Assembly: GCF_021462225.1 (NCBI RefSeq)
Contig: NC_061816.1
Location: 436,480 to 500,479 of the forward strand
Direction of reading: 5' to 3'
Origin: Girardinichthys multiradiatus
Taxonomy: Eukaryota > Chordata > Actinopteri > Cyprinodontiformes > Goodeidae
Length of the DNA: 64,000 bases
In this document: positions 59,001 through 64,000 of the stretch, piece after piece
Numbering within the stretch: the stretch's first letter is position 1
Layout of the letters: each line of letters begins with the position of its first letter
Notes under the pieces: generated by a model
Told to the model about the DNA's origin: nothing
Database searches by the model: none
What the model saw: the letters and a program-made list of their open reading frames with translations, nothing else
Made by a program: the position numbers and the translations under genes

Positions 59001-62000
59001 CTGAACGTCTCAGATGAATAACCAAACAATGTTCTGATGCTGACCTGGTTCAGACTAAATGAGGTTGGATTTGTCAACGATGACTGATTTCCTGTTGGAA
59101 AACAGAACATCGTGTTGGAATCATCCTCCTCTACCTTCTTTACTATGAGAGATTAGTGTTGACCATGCGGTTCTGGTACCAGACATGAGCAGGATTCTGT
59201 GAACAAGAACATTTTAACATCTGGAAACTTGGCGTCCATGTTTTATTCCATGTCAGATTTCCTTCAGATGTGGTTGGGGGGTTTTCAACCAGTCCAATTC
59301 ACGCAGCATCTCTGCACAGACTCATCGATCCAGACCTGAAACCCAACAAATAGAAGTCTCTGATTTCCAAACCGCTAAAGTGAAACACGTACCAAATGGG
59401 ACCACATGGGAGCTGGTTGAACATCTGAAACCAGACCAGAGCAGCTGAGGTTTCAGGTTCATCTAGTGCAGACAACATGTTGTAGCTCCCGGGGAAGACC
59501 CTGTAGATCCCTGTTGCTCTGGCAGGTGAAGGAAAGCTCCTCCCTTGTGGTCTCCACACATCCATCTCATGTCTGTCGGTTTGTTGTATAAGTGACTAAA
59601 ATGAACGGCAGGCATTAGAAATGTGGTCTGCAGCCGAAAAACCCTTTTTAGTGGCATCTAAAAGCCTTGGTTGGTTGTTCTTTTGATGGGTTCAGTCTTC
59701 AGAACCTCGTTCCTTCTTCTCCTAACACTCAGCTCTCTCCCAACAGTAAATGGACCTGCACACCGGGGCATTTCCCCGCCCAAAGTGGCCTTATGGCCCA
59801 GAGTTCGACTGGGTAAACAGACCTTGTTTGTCCTTCTGTGTGTCGTCATTAACCCTTCACTGGCTTTGCAGCATTTCCATCTACACGGCAGCTCACGTTG
59901 CTGTTTTTGTCCACATCCATTAATACGTCCATCTCCTCATCCTGTCCTCCATCATCCATCCATCCATCTGTCCAGCGACTGATCTGTCCATGTTTGTTGT
60001 CCCATGTTTTCCACTTGACGTCGAGCTTCTGCTGGTTTCCAGCAATGTTTCTGGCAGTATGTCCTTCAAATAATCAAGATGAGGATGGTGCTTGATTATT
60101 TGAGATGTTCCATCAGCTCAGTACCAGCAGCAGGTTCTGTCACTGTGTGCTCCATGTGCTGATGGTGGTGGGTGTGGTGTTCAGCTTCACTGAGATCTGT
60201 TCATGTTGGCGTAAAAGTGTTTTCTGTTTGCATTCAAACCATTGATCTGGACTTGTTGAAAGATGTAGACGTGTGTTCTGCTCATGGGCTCTAGAACATC
60301 CTGCTTCACTGTAGTGACAGATTAATGCTGCAGACAGAGCCGTCTTTCAGTTGCGCTCCTTTCCTGCTGCAGTCAACAAGTCATTGGCGGAGGACAAGAA
60401 GCCTGCTATTCCTGCTGTGTTTGGTCGTCCGGCTGTGGTCGCTGAGGAGCGCCATCATGGTTGGTAACAGCATGAATCCTGCCTGTCTGCACCTGTAACT
60501 TTGCTGCGTGCTTCAGCCGCTCTGCTCCACCAGCACCGCATGGTTAGGTGCCGTTTTGGATCAAGAGGCAAATCTCAACAGGGACCAGGAAGGGAAAGAC
60601 TGGCCGCCAGCTTCAAAGCTCCGGCCAAAGACAGTTCGGCACAGCTTGTGGAAAATACTTTGTTCTTGGAAGGTTTGAGCTCCTCTGATAGTTGACGTGT
60701 TTTCAAGAACCTCTCCCTGCAGGGCTTTGCACTTTTCCTTGCCGCAGACGTTCAAACTGCTTCTAGTTAGCTGGCGGTGAGCCTGGTGCCTGCATTCAGC
60801 CTTCTGGGTTCATTTTGATGCTTTCTGCTTGAGTCTGAGCACGCTGGCTGTGGAGGACCAGTCCTGCCATAATGAAGAATACACGCAGAAATAAATAAAT
60901 AATTACTGGGCCAAAAAGTAGCTGGATATATCAGTTAGAGTGCCGTTAAATGCAGCAAAATAATACAAAGAAGATATTTCTTCAATAATTTGTCAGTCGA
61001 TGAGATTTAAATCTATATCGCTGTTAATCTTTAACTATTGTAATTTATCTCTTTGCTATTATGCTTCTTTTTTATGTAAACCCCTAATTTTCAATTATAC
61101 TTTAGTTTTCTTTTGTTTATTTAATACAAGTAAACTTCTTGCTGTTTTATTTGTTCTTTCATGTTTCATATTAATAAATATGAAACATGAATATCTCATT
61201 ATTATTTAGGCAGAGATAGATTACAATAGCTAAAGTTAAAATTAGAAATATATATTTATATCTGATGAATTGATGCTGAATAAATATATTTTAATATTTT
61301 ATCTAGCTATGTTTCGGCCCATGTATTGTTAAGTATGGCAGGGTTGGTCCTCCATACATGTTGCTGTAGATATGATGCAGATAGAAAGGACAGCATGGCT
61401 TGCATCGATCACCTTCCACTGAATGTGGAAACAACTATTTATAAATCAGGACTGATTGTGTGTGAAACAATAGAAAATACATGCAGATATTTATTTCACG
61501 TCGTCTCACACTGGAATCATCTGTGGGTACAGAACAGTTTCCACAGGAACCGTCCAGTATAAATCTCTTCTGCATTTATTGGATCCAGCTTTTACTGGCT
61601 CCGGTTCTAACTCCTGCCCAAGAACAACAGAGGTTTAGTAGAGAAGCAGTGGAGTTCCTAGAAACCAGAAGACCTGGCGCTTCATGGTGCTACAGGCAGC
61701 TCATCATATTTACATGGAGCTGATTGGAAGGAATGCCTCTGCATTGTTTCAGGTTACGAGCTGAAATGTTGTGAGACTCCATCGTCTTTCATGTTGCAGC
61801 GTTTGCATTTATGCTGCTTAGTTTTGGAAGCGGGTCAATTTCCTGATTGGGAGGAATTTTTGGCTTCGTCCTACATGGAGGAAGGGGGGTGTAATTGGCT
61901 GCAGGTTCTGGACTTCACAATCCAAAACATATAGAGCCCTGTGGATGTAGACAGATTCTTCATGTTTTCAGGTCCATTTGGCATTTAGTCAGAACAGAGC

Positions 62001-63649
62001 TCTGTCTTGGTTGAACATACACATTTTCCCAGGACATCAAGGAGCACCTGGCTAGAAAACGGATCTAAAGTGTCTGTTAAAGTTTAACTTTTAGTTTTAT
62101 GAAGACAGACTGTTCCCACGGGCCAAAACCAGGTCTGAATCTCATTAACAGAAGACATTTCTGCCCTGTGCCACTTCAAGAACATATGAAAGCAGACGAT
62201 CGTAATCCTAGTATAGACGCTGGCCCAATGGTTTCCATCAAACAGAAAAAGGCAGCTCTTGGACTGAAAATCATAAATGGTTCAGCTTTCAAACAGAATC
62301 TGAGTAAAACAGCCTGTTTGTCGTCGGTTTCAGGATCTCCTCCTCGTTCTGCTATCAACAACAGGCCAAACGACGTGAGAAAGCCTGGAGAAACTGGTAA
62401 AACCTTCAGCATCTCAGCTGTTTATCTTCCAGTCATGTTTAGGGGCAGAAACCTTTAGGACATTGTTTTCTTCAGACAAGGTGAACCGCCCTGAGAAGAG
62501 TGGAAACCTGGAAACCCTAAAGTATAAACTGCAAGCAGTGACGACTAAGCCAACCAAACAGGAGCGGAGACAAACCACAACTACTGCTGCACCAACAGCA
62601 GGTAAGTCCACAGAACATCATGCAGGCCTCTTCATGAGAATCCTTGTTTCTGAGAACCACAGAGGAAGGCCCGAAGATGTGAAAGATCCGAGAGGATCAG
62701 AAGGTTAGCGGTTAGGAGCTCTGTTCGAGCAGCTTATCAGGCGTTGATGTCATATCATGTTTCATATTTCTTTCTTCAGGGACTCGACAGGAATCCTGGG
62801 AGGATTCGGACCTTTTCAAGTCACAGCCAACCTCTGACGTTGACGCGATGGGGAAGAAACGTTACGTGGGTAAGCAGAAATAAGTAGAAGTTCTTTTGTT
62901 CTTCATTACTGAGTTGTAGTAAAAAGCTAACTGGAAAGTTTCATGTCCTGTTCAGTTTGGACTAATCAGTACCCTCTCCTCCCCACAGCGCCTCATGTGG
63001 TCTACCAAACTGGTAAGAAGCCTGATGAACCTTGCTCCATCACCACCTCCCTCAACTACTTCCCCGAAGATGAACCTGGCGAGGTGAACGTGACGTCTCC
63101 TCCAAAGAATCCACCATCCAACCTCACTGTGGTGACAGTGGAGGGATGTCCCTCCTTCATTATCCTGGACTGGGAGAAACCCGACAACCACACCACTGGT
63201 ACGCAGTGATTAGCTGGGAGGATGCTGAATCTCTCAGGACCATCTCGTCATCCTCATGGTAAAATCTGTTGTCTTTGCTGCAGAATACGAGGTCATCTCC
63301 ACTGCAAAAGGACCTGATGGAGAACGGGTTTCCATCCTGACCACCAACCGGACTCACACTGCAGTAGAGAACCTCAACCCTGAGAGCAGGTATTCCAGGC
63401 CCCCTGCTTTGCTTTTGGCCACCCTATTCCTCAGCAGGTTCTTGTGGGAGGTTCAGACTTCTCCAGCAGAGAGAGATTTATCTGGCCCTCTGCTTGGACC
63501 GAGCTTTGATCGTGAAAACTGGTAAATATTTCCATTTCTAAAGCAACTTTCCCTCTCTGGTTTCCTTAGTTACGAGTTCAAGGTGAAGCCGAAGAACGAG
63601 CTGGGAGAAGGTCCTCTGAGTGAACCGGTGTCCTTCAACACAGAGTCTG
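43975..63649 (+). CDS. abi3bp: abi3bp, ABI family member 3 binding protein (TARSH), 3' end outside window; 20 exons plus one candidate
   Basis: Abi3bp is a secreted extracellular matrix protein with two fibronectin type III (FN3) domains separated by a long Pro/Thr/Ser/Lys-rich linker. Exons: 43975-44068, 47674-47853, 52449-52517, 52585-52717, 54660-54841, 55027-55079, 55357-55387, 55520-55597, 55939-56013, 57233-57436, 57669-57746, 58174-58356, 59747-59812, 60373-60459, (62181-62303), 62334-62396, 62476-62601, 62780-62869, 62989-63198, 63284-63389, 63570-63649. All phases agree. Matches to human from memory include RPSPDVKLEG, FYTIRYRERNR, EFGVRPN, PSNLTVVTVEGCPSF and YEFKVKPKNELGEGP. Visible coding is about 730 codons; the C-terminal conserved domain is missing because the window ends. 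Teleosts may have a and b copies, not resolved here. Confidence 0.93.
45138..45481 (+). promoter_or_regulatory. Cluster of three GGGGGCGCT motifs, possible CTCF sites
   Basis: cagagggggcgct (about 45141), tagggggcgct (about 45247) and cctgcagggggcgct (45467-45481), all in the same orientation. The third is one base from the CTCF core CCASYAGGGGGCGCT. The same string also occurs in fish repeats, so function is uncertain. Confidence 0.35.
45905..46185 (-). mobile_element. Possible non-LTR retrotransposon fragment (L2/Rex-like), minus strand
   Basis: The reverse-strand peptide KLQYVQNIAARIL near 46060 resembles the LQxVQNxAAR motif near the end of L2/Rex reverse transcriptases. The rest is too decayed to support the call. 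Confidence 0.3.
47023..47532 (+). mobile_element. Tc1-like transposon relic, internally deleted
   Basis: Starts with the sub-terminal repeat ctcagaaaatcacaatattt. It continues through a decayed Tc1 transposase N-terminus (about 47120-47330: gaagtctgctgac, gagggcaaggcatgaaggtc, caggcaacaggaataactgc). Then it jumps to the outer right end, ttctaatttactgagatgca plus cctaca. The left outer end and the whole catalytic region are missing. It lies in abi3bp intron 1, just before exon 2. Confidence 0.65.
47674..47853 (+). CDS. abi3bp: abi3bp exon 2: conserved N-terminal domain
   Basis: Encodes RRQNMKVRINATGDTIVMKF, VRPSPDVKLEGYILGYG and FIQLPENGQLYETEL. Human reads NLKVHINTTSDSILLKF and then RPSPNVKLEGLLLGYG, from memory. 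The acceptor is strong; the donor is gtaagg. Confidence 0.95.
48440..49070 (-). mobile_element. Tc1-like transposase relic, minus strand
   Basis: On the reverse strand the sequence reads KHHPEH, NMVVAAPCC, FDGKMDGVKSRSILGEILVE and SPSRRTATLN, all recognisable Tc1 transposase pieces. On the plus strand, gaggttcacc-type and caccaccatgtttgaccatt stretches match typical fish Tc1 sequence. Many stops and indels; no intact ends found. Confidence 0.8.
49071..52448 (+). other. abi3bp intron
   Basis: The right part of the 4.6-kb intron after exon 2. No exon or distinct element recognised. Confidence 0.5.
52449..52517 (+). CDS. abi3bp: abi3bp exon 3
   Basis: Encodes AEPKYLVAVQPIPANNVKKH followed by CT. 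Human has AEPKYLIVVRPAPPPSQKK from memory. Acceptor atcttgtcttag, donor gtaggg, phase 1 to 1. Confidence 0.95.
52585..52717 (+). CDS. abi3bp: abi3bp exon 4: start of the first fibronectin type III domain
   Basis: Encodes GKVNLEKPLHLVIGSISPTA, VLLSWGNHLKTPYEKN and ECLEDG. Human has KPLQLVVGTLTPSSVFLSWG from memory. Only 67 bp of intron separate it from exon 3. Confidence 0.95.
52718..54659 (+). other. abi3bp intron
   Basis: A 1.9-kb intron without recognised exons. It contains ccactagagggagg near 54138, a partial CTCF-like string, with weak support. Confidence 0.5.
54660..54841 (+). CDS. abi3bp: abi3bp exon 5: rest of the first fibronectin type III domain
   Basis: Encodes FYTIRYRERNRNWIYQTC, TVIDHLKPDTQYEFGVRPN and SGIWSKPVIHSTNMG, including the FN3 strand pattern YxIRYR and LKPDTxYEF. 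Acceptor gtcttcttcag, donor gtaaga. Confidence 0.96.
55027..55079 (+). CDS. abi3bp: abi3bp exon 6: start of the basic, Pro-rich linker
   Basis: Encodes NENAKKPYKPPKPLANPV. Acceptor ttctgaatctgcag, donor gtatgt, ending on a codon boundary. Confidence 0.85.
55357..55387 (+). CDS. abi3bp: abi3bp exon 7: small linker exon
   Basis: 31 nt encoding KLHGIFPSSP. Acceptor tttgtgttgcag, donor gtaagg. It enters in phase 0 and leaves in phase 1, starting the run of phase-1 introns. Confidence 0.75.
55520..55597 (+). CDS. abi3bp: abi3bp exon 8: linker, phase 1-1
   Basis: Encodes LNNSRTQSRIGYNKLAKPG and SPRTFF. 78 nt, so skipping it would keep the frame. Acceptor ctcgttgcag, donor gtgatt. Confidence 0.82.
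55939..56013 (+). CDS. abi3bp: abi3bp exon 9: linker, phase 1-1
   Basis: 75 nt encoding ESPENQQETIPLPSSAKPKP and PPELP. Acceptor gtttcccacag, donor gtaacc. Confidence 0.85.
56014..57232 (+). other. abi3bp intron
   Basis: 1.2 kb with no exon or clear repeat recognised. Confidence 0.5.
57233..57436 (+). CDS. abi3bp: abi3bp exon 10: linker, phase 1-1
   Basis: 204 nt encoding EKENNLRINRTRPADRLNPT, LPKILPSTAPRANITAS and GQTPKAPSSAPGKRPNPA. Basic and Pro/Ser-rich, with possible N-glycosylation sites (NRT, NIT). Acceptor ttctttatcccag, donor gtaatt. Confidence 0.88.
57669..57746 (+). CDS. abi3bp: abi3bp exon 11: linker, phase 1-1
   Basis: 78 nt encoding AVTSQDGSSLLRSVMANERP and KPSTW. Acceptor ctatcctcacag, donor gtaatt. 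Confidence 0.78.
58174..58356 (+). CDS. abi3bp: abi3bp exon 12: Ser-rich linker, phase 1-1
   Basis: 183 nt encoding GQGSNRNVSPSLPMKPSRPA, STVSMRHASRNPLYPISNG and SSSRSSNSSPTSGILG. Acceptor cttcatgttttag, donor gtaatc. Confidence 0.82.
58357..59746 (+). other. abi3bp intron
   Basis: 1.4 kb without recognised exons. Confidence 0.5.
59747..59812 (+). CDS. abi3bp: abi3bp exon 13: linker, phase 1-1
   Basis: 66 nt encoding NGPAHRGISPPKVALWPRVR and L. Acceptor ctctcccaacag, donor gtaaac. Confidence 0.78.
60373..60459 (+). CDS. abi3bp: abi3bp exon 14: linker, phase 1-1
   Basis: 87 nt encoding NKSLAEDKKPAIPAVFGRPA and VVAEERHH. Acceptor tttcctgctgcag, donor gttggt, which is a weaker donor. Confidence 0.75.
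60460..62180 (+). other. abi3bp intron, possibly hiding further linker exons
   Basis: 1.7 kb, including a very AT-rich part (about 60890-61310). An open stretch at about 60518-60671 could be an exon, but its donor is poor, so it was not called. Confidence 0.45.
62181..62303 (+). CDS. abi3bp: abi3bp candidate linker exon, phase 1-1
   Basis: 123 nt encoding HMKADDRNPSIDAGPMVSIK and KKAALGLKIINGSAFKQNL, between acceptor ctgtgccacttcaag and donor gtaaaa. Phase and length fit the 1-1 pattern of its neighbours, but both splice sites are mediocre and the next intron would be only 30 nt. It may instead be part of one longer exon, or intron. Confidence 0.3.
62334..62396 (+). CDS. abi3bp: abi3bp linker exon, phase 1-1
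   Basis: 63 nt encoding SPPRSAINNRPNDVRKPGET. Acceptor ttgtcgtcggtttcag, donor gtaaaa. Confidence 0.8.
62476..62601 (+). CDS. abi3bp: abi3bp linker exon, Lys/Thr-rich, phase 1-1
   Basis: 126 nt encoding DKVNRPEKSGNLETLKYKLQ, then VTTKPTKQERRQTTTTAAPT. Acceptor ttgttttcttcag, donor gtaagt. Confidence 0.88.
62780..62869 (+). CDS. abi3bp: abi3bp linker exon, acidic, phase 1-1
   Basis: 90 nt encoding TRQESWEDSDLFKSQPTSDV and AMGKKRYV. The human equivalent (a DPLGKPRFKG-like stretch) precedes the C-terminal FN3 domain, from memory. Acceptor tttctttcttcag, donor gtaagc. Confidence 0.9.
62989..63198 (+). CDS. abi3bp: abi3bp exon: start of the C-terminal fibronectin type III domain
   Basis: Encodes PHVVYQTGKKPDEPCSITTS, SPPKNPPSNLTVVTVEGCPS and FIILDWEKPDNHTT, very close to human. 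Contains the NLT sequon. Acceptor ctcctccccacag, donor gtacgc. Confidence 0.97.
63284..63389 (+). CDS. abi3bp: abi3bp exon: C-terminal fibronectin type III domain, continued
   Basis: Encodes EYEVISTAKGPDGERVSILT and NRTHTAVENLNPES. Acceptor gtctttgctgcag, donor gtattc, phase 2 out. Confidence 0.96.
63570..63649 (+). CDS. abi3bp: abi3bp exon: end of the C-terminal fibronectin type III domain
   Basis: Encodes YEFKVKPKNELGEGPLSEPV followed by SFNTES, ending the FN3 fold (LGEGPxS). Acceptor ctggtttccttag, donor gtacag. Remaining exons lie past the window. Confidence 0.96.
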
Positions 63650-64000
63650 GTACAGTTCCTGTTTTTAACTGTCCTCTCCCATCATCAATGTCAACACCCA
63701 AACCCAAGCAGCTCTTGTCAGACTGAAACTCCAGAACCGCTCTGCGGTTTAGGAACTGTAAACTTTCCATCAGTGTTCGTGTCTCCAGGCAGCTGCTGTT
63801 ACCTCAAATTAGTATGACCATCAACTTCAGATAAATACTCAATGAACTGATCGCTCCAAGAAATTCATATTCATGATGAATCTGAACCACCGCCTCCCTG
63901 GGGCCCTTCCAATATCCAATCCATCAAATGACAAATGTTCCATAAAGAACTTCCTGTAGACTGCTTCGGTTACTTGCGCCTTACAGCAGCTCAGATATGT
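63650..64000 (+). other. abi3bp intron, running off the window
   Basis: No exon recognised in the last 350 bases. Confidence 0.5.

Overview
The window is vertebrate DNA and almost certainly from a teleost fish. It has long AT-rich introns, GT-AG splice sites, Tc1/mariner transposons, a fish L1-type LINE and (AAT)n microsatellites. It carries two genes on the plus strand in tandem. The first is impg2 (interphotoreceptor matrix proteoglycan 2, SPACRCAN); the window starts inside it and contains the rest down to its stop codon. The second is abi3bp (ABI family member 3 binding protein, TARSH), which begins in the window and runs off its right edge. The same neighbours lie in the same order relative to transcription in human 3q12, which supports both calls.

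Layout: 1-2146 is intron or upstream sequence with no recognisable exon. 2147-23775 holds 16 impg2 exons: an N-terminal segment, a very large exon at 6051-11518 with about 71 copies of a 30-bp coding repeat (decapeptide like [10 protein letters not shown]), SEA domain 1 (11611 to about 14778), an acidic Ser/Pro/Glu-rich region (15435 to about 17930), SEA domain 2, two EGF-like modules, one transmembrane helix and a short cytoplasmic tail. The visible coding sequence is about 10.1 kb (about 3,380 aa), against about 1,240 aa for human IMPG2. The last intron carries a Tc1 element (21665-23297) with an internal stop and an altered first catalytic Asp.

24131-29205 is a near full-length L1-type LINE flanked by a 15-bp target-site duplication, inserted about 340 bp after the impg2 stop. 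29221-43770 is intergenic; I see only small repeats there. 43975-63649 holds 20 abi3bp exons plus one candidate: a signal peptide, an N-terminal conserved region, a first fibronectin type III (FN3) domain, a long Pro/Ser/Thr/Lys-rich linker built from symmetrical phase 1-1 exons, and the start of the C-terminal FN3 domain. The introns carry Tc1 relics (47023-47532, 48440-49070).

Impg2 is known as a photoreceptor-anchored chondroitin sulfate proteoglycan of the interphotoreceptor matrix; Abi3bp is a secreted extracellular matrix protein. Their adjacency appears to be conserved synteny, not a shared pathway. The most unusual feature is the giant Thr/Pro repeat exon placed in front of SEA1, where human IMPG2 (from memory) has only a short linker. 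Exon boundaries were read by eye from splice consensus, reading-frame phase and remembered homologues; no alignment was run.
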